Of a stretch of DNA of 64,000 bases, positions 53,810 through 63,038 are shown in pieces. The notes below the pieces were generated by a model. It saw nothing but the letters and a program-made list of their open reading frames with translations. It did no database searches and had not been told where the DNA came from. The position numbers were made by a program, and so were the translations under genes. The DNA comes from Ancylomarina subtilis (lineage in GTDB: Bacteria; Bacteroidota; Bacteroidia; Bacteroidales; Marinifilaceae): NCBI RefSeq assembly GCF_004217115.1, contig NZ_SHKN01000006.1, positions 1-64,000 of the forward strand. Reading direction: 5' to 3'. Numbering within the stretch: the stretch's first letter is position 1; every line of letters begins with the position of its first letter.

Positions 53810-55015
53810 ATGAAATCTTTGTTTTTGTTGGTGTTGAGTTTTTTGTTCGCTTTCCAGTCTCATGCTCAGGAGGGAACGCAGTGGCGTGGTCCGAATAGAG
53901 ATGGGAAATATCCAGCGAAAAACCTGTTGAAAAAATGGCCTGAATCCGGCCCGAAATTGTTGTGGCATTATGATGATTTAGGTGATGGACATGCCTCAGC
54001 TGCCGTGACTGATACACGAATTTATACAGCAGGGGTTGATGGGGAACAAGGTTTTGTAATAGCTTTTGATTATTCGGGTAAGCAATTGTGGAAAACAAAT
54101 TATGCAAAAGAATGGCTTGAAAATTATGATGGCGTCAGAGGAACACCATTGCTTGATGATGGGATGCTCTATATTATGAGTGGACATGGTGAGTTGGTGG
54201 CTATTTCTGCAGAGAATGGTGAGAAAGTCTGGTCTAAAAATATGTTGACTGAATATGGAGGGAGGAATCTTCGTTTCGGAATGACAGAGAATCTCTTGAT
54301 AGAAGGGGATAAGATTTTTTGTACGCCTGGGGGAGAAGAGATTAATATCATTGCATTAAATAAAAAGACAGGTGATTTGATCTGGAAAACAAAAGCAAAT
54401 GGTGAAAAATCGGCATATTGCTCTCCTTTGTTGGTGAAATTGGCAAATCGCTCATTGATGGTGACACATACTGCTAACTCAATTGTTGGAGTTGATACTC
54501 AGAATGGCGAAATGATGTGGCGTTTTGAGCATAAGAATCAATATAATATTCATCCCAATACGCCTTTGTATAAGGATGGTCTTTTATTCTGTTTTAGCGG
54601 CTATGGTAAGGGGGGCGTAATGCTTCAGTTATCTGAAGATGGTTCTAGCGTGAAAGAGCTATGGCGAAATGCCTCTGTCGACAACCAAATGGGCGGTGCT
54701 GTTTTGGTTGATGGGAAAATCTATGTGTCGGGCCACAATAATCGGATGTGGTTTTGTTTGGATTGGAAAACAGGTCAAGAAATCTACTCTTCAAAGGCTT
54801 TGGCTAAAGGGAACGTGATTTTTGCTGATGGGATGTTGTATTGTTATGGCGATAATGGAGAGATTGGATTGGTTGATGTCAAAGCGGGAGCTTTTAATAA
54901 AGTGAGTTCATTTCGTGTACCATATGGAAGCAAACAGCATTGGGCGCACCTGGTGATTCATAAAAACAGAATGTATGTCCGTCATGGAAACGCATTTATG
55001 GTGTATGAAATTTAA
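53810..55015 (+). CDS. Secreted PQQ-like beta-propeller protein 1
   Basis: 401 residues with a signal peptide (LFLLVLSFLFAFQSHAQ). The mature protein opens with QWRGPNRDGKYP, the W-R-G-P-x-R-x-G motif of a propeller family common in Planctomycetes and Bacteroidota. It continues with seven to eight blades of the pattern AxxxxxGxxxW (ISAENGEKVWSK, LNKKTGDLIWKT, VDTQNGEMMWRF). No heme CxxCH or clear PQQ/metal residues are seen, so calling it a quinoprotein dehydrogenase is not supported. It is a close paralog of the next gene (shared NTPLYKDG and LSEDGSSVK). A hairpin after it may separate it from the rest. Confidence 0.85.
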   Translation: MKSLFLLVLSFLFAFQSHAQEGTQWRGPNRDGKYPAKNLLKKWPESGPKLLWHYDDLGDGHASAAVTDTRIYTAGVDGEQGFVIAFDYSGKQLWKTNYAKEWLENYDGVRGTPLLDDGMLYIMSGHGELVAISAENGEKVWSKNMLTEYGGRNLRFGMTENLLIEGDKIFCTPGGEEINIIALNKKTGDLIWKTKANGEKSAYCSPLLVKLANRSLMVTHTANSIVGVDTQNGEMMWRFEHKNQYNIHPNTPLYKDGLLFCFSGYGKGGVMLQLSEDGSSVKELWRNASVDNQMGGAVLVDGKIYVSGHNNRMWFCLDWKTGQEIYSSKALAKGNVIFADGMLYCYGDNGEIGLVDVKAGAFNKVSSFRVPYGSKQHWAHLVIHKNRMYVRHGNAFMVYEI

Positions 55016-55148
55016 GAGATTATAGGGGGCAAAATATCTCTTAATAAGACTCGTTCTTAATACTGTTTTTCTTTAGATTTATTAAGAATTAAATCGTGTT
55101 AATCAAATGTTAACGAGCTTGTTATTTGTTTAGTTTTCCTGCGAAATG

Positions 55149-55175
55149 AATAGGTTTGAAAGACCTGTTTTTTTG
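55149..55175 (+). terminator. Possible terminator or attenuator after propeller gene 1
   Basis: AATAGGTTT (55149-55157) pairs with AGACCTGTT (55161-55169), loop GAA, with two G-U pairs and a following T-run. It is modest in strength, so downstream genes may be only partly uncoupled. Confidence 0.5.
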
Positions 55176-55222
55176 AAATTTAACAGTTCATTCTGATAAT
55201 TAAGAAAATAAAAAATATAAAA

Positions 55223-56470
55223 ATGAAACGACTGCTTTTTTTAGGCTTTGCCGCTATTACAATTTTTACTCAATGCAACTCTCCCAAACAAAAAAGTGAA
55301 TGGCGAGGCCCGAATCGAACCGGTGTTTATAATGAAACAGGCTTGTTAAAAGAATGGCCGAAAGAAGGGCCTCAAATGCTTTGGTCTTTAACAGATATTC
55401 CTAAGGGATATTCTTCGGTTGCTGTGGTTGGCGATCTTGTTTATTTGACTGGCATTAAAGATTCCATGGATGTTTTATTGGCTGTTGATATGAAGGGACA
55501 AATAAAGTGGGAAGTTCCTTATGGTCGTTGTTGGGATAGTACTTTCCCCGATAGTCGATGTACGCCCACTATTGAAAATGATCGAATTTATCTTTCAAGT
55601 GGGAAAGGTGATTTGGCTTGTTTGAATGCGTTGACTGGAGAAATCTTTTGGCAGGTAAAAGCCAGTGAGAAATTTGAAGGAACTTATGGTGAATGGGGAA
55701 TCTCTGAATCTCTTCTTTTATATAAGGATTTGGTTTTTTATACCCCTTGCGGCGAAAAAACGACGATGATTGCTCTGGATAAAAATACGGGCGAAACGGT
55801 TTGGGAATCTAAAAGTTTGAAAGATAAACCCGCCTATGTTTCTCCTTTGATGGTTGAGCGAAATGGTAAGAATTTGATTGTAACCGTAACAGAGAATCAT
55901 ATCATAGGAGTGAATCCTGAAAATGGAGAAATGGTTTGGACTTTCGACTATGCAGCATATGCGGGTGGAGAATGGAAAGCAAATATTCAAACCAACACAC
56001 CACTTTATTATAATGGAAAAATATTCGTAACGAATGGTTATGATCACAAGTCTGTTATGCTGAATTTGAGTGAAGACGCATCTTCGGTGAAACTAGCTTA
56101 TGTCGATTCATTAATGGATGTACATCATGGTGGTGCAGTTCGTTTAGGCGATTACGTATACGGTTCTAACTGGATACACAACCGAATGGGTAAATGGGTT
56201 TGCCTTGAATGGGAAACTGGTAAGCCAATGTATGAGACCGAATGGGAAAATAAGGGTTCCATTATTTCTGCTGAAGGCATGTTGTATTGCTACGATGAGA
56301 AAGGTGGTAATATCGCTCTATCAAAAGCAAGTCCTGATGGTTTTAAAGTGATCAGTTCCTTTAAAGTGCCTCTAGGCAAAGGGCCTAATTGGTCACACTT
56401 GGTGATAAAGGATGGTGTTTTGTATGTCCGTCATGAGGATGCCTTAATGGCCTATAATATTAAAGCGTAG
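55223..56470 (+). CDS. Propeller lipoprotein 2 (PQQ-like)
   Basis: 415 residues with a lipoprotein-type signal (LLFLGFAAITIFTQC); the Cys is followed by NSPKQKSEW. The start of the mature fold is EWRGPNRTGVYNETGLLKEW, closely matching propeller 1. Blades show LNALTGEIFWQV, LDKNTGETVWES and VNPENGEMVWTF. It shares NTPLYYNG, LSEDASSVK and HHGGAVRLGD with propeller 1, so the pair arose by duplication. It lacks heme motifs. It is the first of a tight run of genes with gaps of 11-49 bases. Confidence 0.85.
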   Translation: MKRLLFLGFAAITIFTQCNSPKQKSEWRGPNRTGVYNETGLLKEWPKEGPQMLWSLTDIPKGYSSVAVVGDLVYLTGIKDSMDVLLAVDMKGQIKWEVPYGRCWDSTFPDSRCTPTIENDRIYLSSGKGDLACLNALTGEIFWQVKASEKFEGTYGEWGISESLLLYKDLVFYTPCGEKTTMIALDKNTGETVWESKSLKDKPAYVSPLMVERNGKNLIVTVTENHIIGVNPENGEMVWTFDYAAYAGGEWKANIQTNTPLYYNGKIFVTNGYDHKSVMLNLSEDASSVKLAYVDSLMDVHHGGAVRLGDYVYGSNWIHNRMGKWVCLEWETGKPMYETEWENKGSIISAEGMLYCYDEKGGNIALSKASPDGFKVISSFKVPLGKGPNWSHLVIKDGVLYVRHEDALMAYNIKA

Positions 56471-56481
56471 TCTGAGAAGCA

Positions 56482-57909
56482 ATGAGCAAAAAATCCCTAA
56501 ATATTTTTTTTCTGTCTTTGATTGTTGGTATCGCGATCGCCATATTTATTATTTGGTTACGTTATGATCCGGTTCAGGACTTCAAAGCGAGCGTTCCGGG
56601 TTTAGATAATCGACCCAAGGCAGGAAGTGAAGCTGTGGACGAGGTGAAAATTGGAGAGAAATTCAAATTATATACAGAATACACTTCAAATTTAAAGGGG
56701 AAATGGACTCAGTTTAGAGGCGCTGAATCGGATAATATATCAAACGAGAAAATCAAACTGGTCGATAAAATTGGTCCTGAACCTAAGATATTGTGGGAGC
56801 AAGATTTGGGGGAAGGGCATGCTGCGCCTGTTGTTTATAATGGGAAGGTATATTTGCTCGATTACGATGAGGTGAAAAAAGCTGATGCTCTACGTTGTTT
56901 TTCTTTAGAAAGTGGAGAAGAGATTTGGAAGCGTTCCTATAAGGTTCACGTGAAAAGAAATCATGGCATGTCGAGGACCATTCCGGCAATAAATGATAAG
57001 TATATTGTGAGTATGGGGCCGCGTTGCCATGTGATGTGTGTGAACCCTGATTCAGGTGATTTCTTGTGGGGACTCGATTTAGTGAAGGATTATCAATCTG
57101 AAGTCCCCTTTTGGTACACAGGACAATGTCCAATTATCGATAATAATGTTGCCATAATTGCTCCTGGCGGTAAAGCTTTATTAATAGGTGTTGATTGCGC
57201 TACAGGTAATGTTTTATGGGAAACGCCTAATCCTGACGGATGGAAGATGTCACATTCTTCGGTGATGCCAATGGTTTTAGATGGTAAGAAAATGTGGGTT
57301 TATGCTGCAGTCGGCGGAATTTGTGGCGTTTCAGCCGAAGGCGACGATTTAGGACAAATTCTCTGGAAAACCAAAGACTTTTCTCCCTCAGTAGTTGCGC
57401 CTTCGCCATTGATTTATGATGATGGCAAATTGTTTATGACAGCTGGTTACGGTGCGGGTGCTGCTCTTTTTCAAGTGAAAAAAACGGGTGAAACCTATCA
57501 GGTAGAAACCCTTCAGAAATACAAACCTAAGGATGGAATGGCATCCGAACAGCAGACGCCACTTTTATACAATGGTCGGATGTTTACCATACTGCCTAAA
57601 GATGCGGGTGCTATGCGAAATCAGTTTGTCTGTTGTGATCCGAATGATTGTACTAAAATATTATGGACCAGTGGAAAGACCGATCGTTTTGGATTAGGTC
57701 CCTATTTGGTAGCAGATGGTAAGTTTTTTATTCTGAAAGATGATGGTGAACTAACGATTGCCAGAGCTTCAACAGAGAGATTTGAGATATTGGATAAAGT
57801 GAAGCTTCTTGACGGGCACGATGCCTGGGGGCCTATGGTTATAACCGATGGCCGGTTGTTGATGCGAGATTCAAAACACATGCTTTGTATTGATTTGCGT
57901 GCAAATTAA
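56482..57909 (+). CDS. Membrane-anchored PQQ-like propeller 3
   Basis: 475 residues. An N-terminal transmembrane helix (NIFFLSLIVGIAIAIFIIWL) without a cleavage site anchors a periplasmic propeller. The propeller opens with WTQFRGAESDNIS and contains DLGEGHAAPVVYNGKVYLLD and other W-docking turns. Unlike the other propellers it is Cys-rich: CHVMC (residues about 183-187), and CCDPNDC near 385, which could bind metal or form disulfides. It follows propeller 2 by 11 bases. Confidence 0.83.
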   Translation: MSKKSLNIFFLSLIVGIAIAIFIIWLRYDPVQDFKASVPGLDNRPKAGSEAVDEVKIGEKFKLYTEYTSNLKGKWTQFRGAESDNISNEKIKLVDKIGPEPKILWEQDLGEGHAAPVVYNGKVYLLDYDEVKKADALRCFSLESGEEIWKRSYKVHVKRNHGMSRTIPAINDKYIVSMGPRCHVMCVNPDSGDFLWGLDLVKDYQSEVPFWYTGQCPIIDNNVAIIAPGGKALLIGVDCATGNVLWETPNPDGWKMSHSSVMPMVLDGKKMWVYAAVGGICGVSAEGDDLGQILWKTKDFSPSVVAPSPLIYDDGKLFMTAGYGAGAALFQVKKTGETYQVETLQKYKPKDGMASEQQTPLLYNGRMFTILPKDAGAMRNQFVCCDPNDCTKILWTSGKTDRFGLGPYLVADGKFFILKDDGELTIARASTERFEILDKVKLLDGHDAWGPMVITDGRLLMRDSKHMLCIDLRAN

Positions 57910-57934
57910 GATTGGACTTTGAAAAGACGAGACT

Positions 57935-58900
57935 ATGAAGAATAAGCTAACATTAATTTTTTCTATTGTGCTCCTCCTACTTCTGGTGGCATTAATTGCT
58001 GGTGATCTATTTCTTGATAAACCCAATAGTCAAAAGAATATTTATGAGTATGATCTTAAGGCATTGAGGCAGGTTGATTCATCATTGATTGCTTATAAGG
58101 AAGTTTTCTCTTTTAAAATTAATTCAGAGGCTGTTTTCGGAATTGCTTTAGATACTAAAGATCGAATCTATGTGAGTGGTACCGATATGCTTTGGATTTT
58201 TGATTCGCAAGGGGAATTGCAATCGAGAATGAAAGTTAGAGGGGATGCTCATGCGGTTTGTATTTCCGAGTCGGGGAATATTCTTCTGGGTGTCGGGAAC
58301 AGAGTTGATGTTCGCAAACCCGATGGCAGTTTGAATAATAGTTTTCAGATAAAAGGAGCGAAAGCATATATCAGTAGTTTGGTTGAAAAAGGTGGTCGGG
58401 TTTATATTGCCGATGCCGGACAGAAAATCGTTCATCAATATACTATCGACGGAAAAAAAATCAATATTATCGGGGCTAAAAATCTTGAAAAAGGGATTCG
58501 GGGCTTTGTGATTCCAAGTCCTTATTTTGATCTCATTTTGGGGCGTCAAGGTGAGCTTTGGGTTGTCAACCCTGGGCGACATGCATTGGAGGCCTATAAT
58601 AAAGAAGGTGATTTGATATCAACCTGGGAGCGAACGTCTATGCAGCTTGATGGTTTTGGTGGTTGTTGCAATCCCAGTCATGTAGCCATGCTGTCGGATG
58701 GTTCGTTTGTGACCAGCGAAAAAGGATTAGAGAGAGTGAAAATTCATTTGCCATCCGGCGATTTTAAATCGGTAGTGGCAGCTCCGAGTCAATTCGATGA
58801 GGGCACTAAAGGTTTGGATTTGGCAGTTGATTCCAAGGATAGAATTCTTGTTTTGGATCCTTCCCGTAAGATGGTTCGAATTTTTGAACTTAAAGAATAA
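57935..58900 (+). CDS. Membrane-anchored NHL-type beta-propeller
   Basis: 321 residues. An N-terminal transmembrane helix (LIFSIVLLLLLVALIAGDLF) is followed by NHL/SMP-30-like repeats (GIALDTKDRIYVSGTDMLWI, LGRQGELWVVNPGRHALEAY, LDLAVDSKDRILVLDPSRK). A conserved loop GFGGCCNPSH (about residue 240) carries a CC pair and a His, an attractive metal or thiol site. It lies 25 bases after propeller 3 and 49 before the small Tat-signal protein. This propeller type binds ligands or partners in the periplasm. Confidence 0.82.
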   Translation: MKNKLTLIFSIVLLLLLVALIAGDLFLDKPNSQKNIYEYDLKALRQVDSSLIAYKEVFSFKINSEAVFGIALDTKDRIYVSGTDMLWIFDSQGELQSRMKVRGDAHAVCISESGNILLGVGNRVDVRKPDGSLNNSFQIKGAKAYISSLVEKGGRVYIADAGQKIVHQYTIDGKKINIIGAKNLEKGIRGFVIPSPYFDLILGRQGELWVVNPGRHALEAYNKEGDLISTWERTSMQLDGFGGCCNPSHVAMLSDGSFVTSEKGLERVKIHLPSGDFKSVVAAPSQFDEGTKGLDLAVDSKDRILVLDPSRKMVRIFELKE

Positions 58901-58949
58901 AACTGTAGTCAGAGATACATTAGATCGGAACCAGTTAAGTTATAATACA

Positions 58950-59156
58950 ATGAATAGAAGACGTTTTTTACATCAAATTGGTAGAGGTACGATTTTAAGC
59001 GTATTAGCAATTTTTTCAGGAACGATGATTTATCGAAATCTAAACTCCGATGGAGAAAGCTGTGAATTCGATTTTGTATGTCGTAATTGTAAAAAAGTTA
59101 AGAGCTGTCGTTTACCTGATGGGATTGACTATAAGAATAAGAATTCGATACAATAA
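58950..59156 (+). CDS. Small Tat-exported cysteine protein
   Basis: 68 residues starting at ATG 58950 with a twin-arginine signal: MNRRRFLHQIGRGTILSVLA, whose R-R-R-F-L fits the Tat consensus, then a hydrophobic helix. The short mature part holds CEFDFVCRNCKKVKSC, a four-cysteine patch suitable for an Fe-S cluster or a zinc site. Tat export implies that it folds with its cofactor before leaving the cytoplasm. It precedes the Tat ferredoxin by 11 bases, so the two are probably partners. Too small to place in a named family. Confidence 0.75.
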   Translation: MNRRRFLHQIGRGTILSVLAIFSGTMIYRNLNSDGESCEFDFVCRNCKKVKSCRLPDGIDYKNKNSIQ

Positions 59157-59167
59157 CTTGTAGAAGA

Positions 59168-59737
59168 ATGGATGATAAAGGAAAAAATAGAAGAGAGTTT
59201 ATAAACACCTGTTTTCGTTTTGCGGCTGGTGCCACTTTAGTCGGCGTGACTGGTGTTTTAGCCCATAAAACAGTATCCGGGAATACGCTTTGGCAAATTG
59301 ATACCACAAAGTGTACACAATGTGGACGTTGTGCAACTTCTTGTGTGATGAGCCCATCAGCAGTGAAATGTATTCATGTATACGATATGTGCGGCTACTG
59401 TGATTTGTGTGGCGGCTATTTGCGTCCGAATGTGAAGAATATTACTACGGGAGCTGAAAACCAACTTTGCCCAACCGGAGCGATTAAAAGAAAGTATGTT
59501 GAAGATCCATTTTTTGAATACGAAATAATTGAAGACTTGTGTATTGGTTGTGGTAAATGTGTAAAAGGCTGTGGTGCCTTCGGAAACGGATCGCTTCAAT
59601 TGCAGGTGAGTCACGATTTGTGCGTGAATTGCAACCAATGCGCTATTGCACGCGATTGTCCTTCGGGAGCTTTTTCGCGCGTGCCAGCTGATGAGCCGTA
59701 TAAGTTTTCAGGCTTCAAAAAAGAAAAGAAAGCTTAA
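59168..59737 (+). CDS. Tat-exported polyferredoxin (NapG-like)
   Basis: 189 residues with a Tat-type start (NRREFINTCFRFAAGATLVG). The mature protein has several cysteine sets: CTQCGRCATSC, CGYCDLC, LCPTGAIK, CIGCGKCVKGCGAFG and CVNCNQCAIARDCP, enough for three to four 4Fe-4S clusters. This matches the periplasmic ferredoxin NapG and clade II NosG. It would carry electrons between the membrane protein downstream and a periplasmic acceptor or donor. It starts 11 bases after the small Tat protein and ends 30 bases before the membrane polyferredoxin. Confidence 0.85.
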   Translation: MDDKGKNRREFINTCFRFAAGATLVGVTGVLAHKTVSGNTLWQIDTTKCTQCGRCATSCVMSPSAVKCIHVYDMCGYCDLCGGYLRPNVKNITTGAENQLCPTGAIKRKYVEDPFFEYEIIEDLCIGCGKCVKGCGAFGNGSLQLQVSHDLCVNCNQCAIARDCPSGAFSRVPADEPYKFSGFKKEKKA

Positions 59738-59767
59738 CCTAACTCAATACCTAAAATAGATTTCTAA

Positions 59768-61069
59768 ATGTCAGAAATTTTAAAATACATATTTCGAACC
59801 TGGAATATTAAGAAGCTTGTCATGGTGCTGTCAATGTTTATTTTATTCATGACTTCAGGTTTTCCCCTTTTTGCACAACAGCAGCGATTCCCAAAACCAG
59901 AGTTTGAATCCGGTTATACGCAGCCTGTGACTTCAATGCCTGAAGCGCGCTCTGAATTTTTTGCAATTTTCGATGTTTTTGTACTCATATTTGCACTTTC
60001 GCTTATTTCCTGGTTGATATTAAAAAGAAGATCCAGAAAAGGTGTTTTGGCTGTATCCGTATTCTCAATTCTTTATTTCGGTTTTTTTCGTGAAGGCTGT
60101 ATCTGTGCGGTGGGTTCTTTGCAGAATGTGACATTGGCACTCTTCCAACCGGAGTACAGTATTCCATTATCGGCCTTGGCATTTTTTGTCATCCCTTTGG
60201 TTTACACCTTATTTTTGGGTCGAACCTTTTGTGCCGGAGTTTGTCCTTTGGGAGCCATACAGGATGTTCTGTTATTGCGTCCGGTGACAATGAAAACCTG
60301 GTTGCAAAAAGTTTTGGGTTTAATTCCTTATATCTATTTAGGCCTGTCTGTTTTGTATGCTGCAACAGCTACCGATTTTATCATTTGCAGATACGATCCT
60401 TTTGTGGGAATTTACCGATTTGATGCCACCTTTTTCATGTTCTCTATCGGAGCTGTTTTTCTTCTTTTGAGTGCTTTTGTTGCTCGTCCTTATTGTCGAT
60501 TCTTTTGCCCTTATGGTGTTCTTTTGAATTGGATGAGTCGTTTCTCTAAACATCATTTGACGATTACGCCTAATAAATGCATCCAATGTCGCCTGTGTGA
60601 AGATTCTTGTCCTTTGGGCGCTATTAATAAGCCCGTTCCGGTAAAGGTGATGGAAGACAGACCATCTGCAACTAAAAGATTCATAAGGTTGAGTTTGATC
60701 ATACCCTTGCTTATGCTTTTGGGTGGTTGGACGCTTTCAAACTTTCATGAGAATTTGGCTAAGGTGAATTCTAAGGTTCGTTTGGCAAATGAATTGATGT
60801 CATTCAATCCTGATGTGATGTTGCCTTCTGTTGAAATTGAAGCTTTTAAATCAGCGGGGACTCCGGTTGAAGAATTGTATTCTCAGGCGGCAATTATTAT
60901 TGAGCAGTTTTATGTAGGAGCCTGGATTTTGGGTGCCTTTTTAGGTCTGGTTTTCGGGCTGACTTTATCAAGTTTATCGGTATTTAAATATCGTGAAGAC
61001 TATACGCCAGATAAAGGGGAATGTGTGAGTTGTGCCCGTTGTTTAAAATATTGTCCGGTTGAGAAGTGA
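59768..61069 (+). CDS. Membrane polyferredoxin (NapH/CcoG-like)
   Basis: 433 residues with about six transmembrane helices. Two C-x3-C-P motifs lie at membrane boundaries: FCAGVCPLGAIQD and YCRFFCPYGVLLN, the hallmark of NapH and its relatives. They are followed by ferredoxin motifs CIQCRLCEDSCPLGAI and, at the C-terminal end, CVSCARCLKYCPVEK. An N-terminal hydrophobic stretch (VLSMFILFMTSGFPLFAQ) could be a signal or first helix. NapH passes electrons from menaquinol to NapG; here it is paired with a NapG-like ferredoxin, but no nitrate reductase gene is present in the window. Confidence 0.87.
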   Translation: MSEILKYIFRTWNIKKLVMVLSMFILFMTSGFPLFAQQQRFPKPEFESGYTQPVTSMPEARSEFFAIFDVFVLIFALSLISWLILKRRSRKGVLAVSVFSILYFGFFREGCICAVGSLQNVTLALFQPEYSIPLSALAFFVIPLVYTLFLGRTFCAGVCPLGAIQDVLLLRPVTMKTWLQKVLGLIPYIYLGLSVLYAATATDFIICRYDPFVGIYRFDATFFMFSIGAVFLLLSAFVARPYCRFFCPYGVLLNWMSRFSKHHLTITPNKCIQCRLCEDSCPLGAINKPVPVKVMEDRPSATKRFIRLSLIIPLLMLLGGWTLSNFHENLAKVNSKVRLANELMSFNPDVMLPSVEIEAFKSAGTPVEELYSQAAIIIEQFYVGAWILGAFLGLVFGLTLSSLSVFKYREDYTPDKGECVSCARCLKYCPVEK

Positions 61070-61112
61070 TCTCAAATTTATACTTGAATTGACTTAGGAA
61101 TTAGATAAAAAT

Positions 61113-63011
61113 ATGAATACTAAATTTTCAAATAAAACAATCAATCTTCCTCTTTGGCGAGGAGTCGCTATTGTATCCGGCATTTTTGCCATATTGATTT
61201 GTACCATGGTTATTGTCAACTATATTCAAATTAATAAGGTTGATCCGGTTAATACCGAAGTGATTAATTCTTTGGTGGAACGATTGAATGACAACCCTGG
61301 CGATAATCAATTGCGAGAGCAAATCAGAGAGATGGATTTATTGGTTCGTAAAGCTTTTTTCACCAACCAGTGGGAGGTGCGAACGGGAGCTTACCTGTTA
61401 TTGCTTTCTCTTATTGTGATGATTATTGCCATGCAGATTATGAGAATGGGCAAAAAAACATTGCCTTCAGTTGATGAAGCGTATAGCCAAAATATAATCA
61501 GCTATCAGCAAAATGCCAGAAAATGGGTTGGTCTTGGAGGTTCAGCCTTAGTACTTGTGACTTTGATATTGGCTTTTATCACGCATAAAGATTTGGGAAC
61601 ACGATTTACCGATGCGGCGAAAATCGCAAAGGCAAAAACTGAACGTGCCAATGAAGTGACGCCGGATGACGCAGTGGCTGATAAATCCAAAGAAGTTGAG
61701 AAAGAGCTTGCTGGATCAGAAGTAAAATCTGAAAACAAAGAGATTAAAAAGACTGTTGAGACACCTGTTGAAGAGACAGCACAAGCAAAGCCTGTTGAAA
61801 AAGTAGAAGAAGCTAAAAAAACGCCTGATGCTAAAAAATATACAGGCCAATATCCGAGTAAAGAGATGATGGCAAACTTCCCTTCCTTCAGGGGACCAGG
61901 AGGAAATGGAATTGCTTATCACAAAAATATACCGACAGAGTGGGATGGAGCTAGCGGAAAGAATATCAAGTGGAAAGTGACGATAGCTTTACATGCATAT
62001 AATTCACCCGTCATTTGGGGAGATAAGCTTTTTTTATCAGGAGCTGATGCGAACCAAAGAGAAGTGTATTGCTACAATACACAATCTGGGAAATTAGTCT
62101 GGACAGCCAAAATTGGCCAGATTCCAGGTTCACCTGATCAGGTACCTGATGTAACCCCTGATACCGGATATGCAGCATCAAGTTTAAGCACCGATGGGGA
62201 ATCCGTTTTTGCTATTTTTTCTAATGGTGATCTGATTGCTCTTGATATGAATGGGAAACCCGTTTGGTCTAAGAATTTAGGATTACCTGATAATCATTAT
62301 GGACATTCATCTTCTTTAGTTGTTTTTGAGGATAAGTTGATTGTTCAGTATGATCATAAAAAAGGAGGAAAAGTGATGGCTTTTTCGACTAAAACAGGTG
62401 ATGAATTGTGGAGCACAGCCAGAAAAGTGAAAGTATCGTGGGCATCTCCGGTTGTCGTTAAAAATGGCGACCGAGCGGAGGTTTTGTTAGCTGCTGATCC
62501 TTGTGTGGCTTCCTATGATGCGTTGACTGGTGAAGAGTTGTGGAAGCTGGATTGTATAACTGGTGAAGTGGGCCCATCTGTGGCTTATGCCAATGGAATC
62601 GTCTTTGCTCTTAATGAATATGCCAGTTTGGTAGCTATCAAAACAGGTGATCAGCCGGAAATTCTTTGGGAGGCTTACGATTATTTATCGGATGTTCCAA
62701 GTCCTGTTGCCACGGACAAATATCTATTTGTAGTGACATCCTATGGTCTTGTGGCTTGTTACGATGCTTTATCAGGAGAACTTTATTGGGAGCATGAGTT
62801 TGATAATGGTTTTTATGCCTCGCCAATCTTGGTTGATGGTAAAATATATTTAATAGATAGAGTAGGAAGCATGCATATTTTTAAGGCTGATAAGGAATTT
62901 GTTTCCATTGCGACATCAAATATAGGTGAAAAGACAGATTCAACACCTGCCTTTGCAGATGGTCATATTTTTATCCGAGCAGGAAAGAACCTTTATTGTA
63001 TTGGAAAGTAA
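61113..63011 (+). CDS. Membrane-anchored PQQ-like propeller 4
   Basis: 632 residues. Two or three N-terminal helices (WRGVAIVSGIFAILICTMVIV; YLLLLSLIVMIIAMQIM; WVGLGGSALVLVTLILAFI) are followed by a long Lys/Glu/Ala-rich linker (about 180-250). The periplasmic propeller opens with FPSFRGPGGNGIAYHKN, the same R-G-P motif as the other three, with blades ending W (QSGKLVWTAK, KTGDELWSTA, LTGEELWKLD). No heme motif is seen. The helices and linker suggest that it is held away from the membrane near the ferredoxin complex. Confidence 0.87.
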   Translation: MNTKFSNKTINLPLWRGVAIVSGIFAILICTMVIVNYIQINKVDPVNTEVINSLVERLNDNPGDNQLREQIREMDLLVRKAFFTNQWEVRTGAYLLLLSLIVMIIAMQIMRMGKKTLPSVDEAYSQNIISYQQNARKWVGLGGSALVLVTLILAFITHKDLGTRFTDAAKIAKAKTERANEVTPDDAVADKSKEVEKELAGSEVKSENKEIKKTVETPVEETAQAKPVEKVEEAKKTPDAKKYTGQYPSKEMMANFPSFRGPGGNGIAYHKNIPTEWDGASGKNIKWKVTIALHAYNSPVIWGDKLFLSGADANQREVYCYNTQSGKLVWTAKIGQIPGSPDQVPDVTPDTGYAASSLSTDGESVFAIFSNGDLIALDMNGKPVWSKNLGLPDNHYGHSSSLVVFEDKLIVQYDHKKGGKVMAFSTKTGDELWSTARKVKVSWASPVVVKNGDRAEVLLAADPCVASYDALTGEELWKLDCITGEVGPSVAYANGIVFALNEYASLVAIKTGDQPEILWEAYDYLSDVPSPVATDKYLFVVTSYGLVACYDALSGELYWEHEFDNGFYASPILVDGKIYLIDRVGSMHIFKADKEFVSIATSNIGEKTDSTPAFADGHIFIRAGKNLYCIGK

Positions 63012-63038
63012 AGATTCTGATGATTTGAAAAAGAAACC

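Noticed and set aside
53810-57909. Calling the propellers quinoprotein (PQQ) dehydrogenases
   Set aside because: Only the structural blade motifs are visible; no PQQ-stacking Trp/Cys pair, catalytic Asp or heme-binding CxxCH could be identified.
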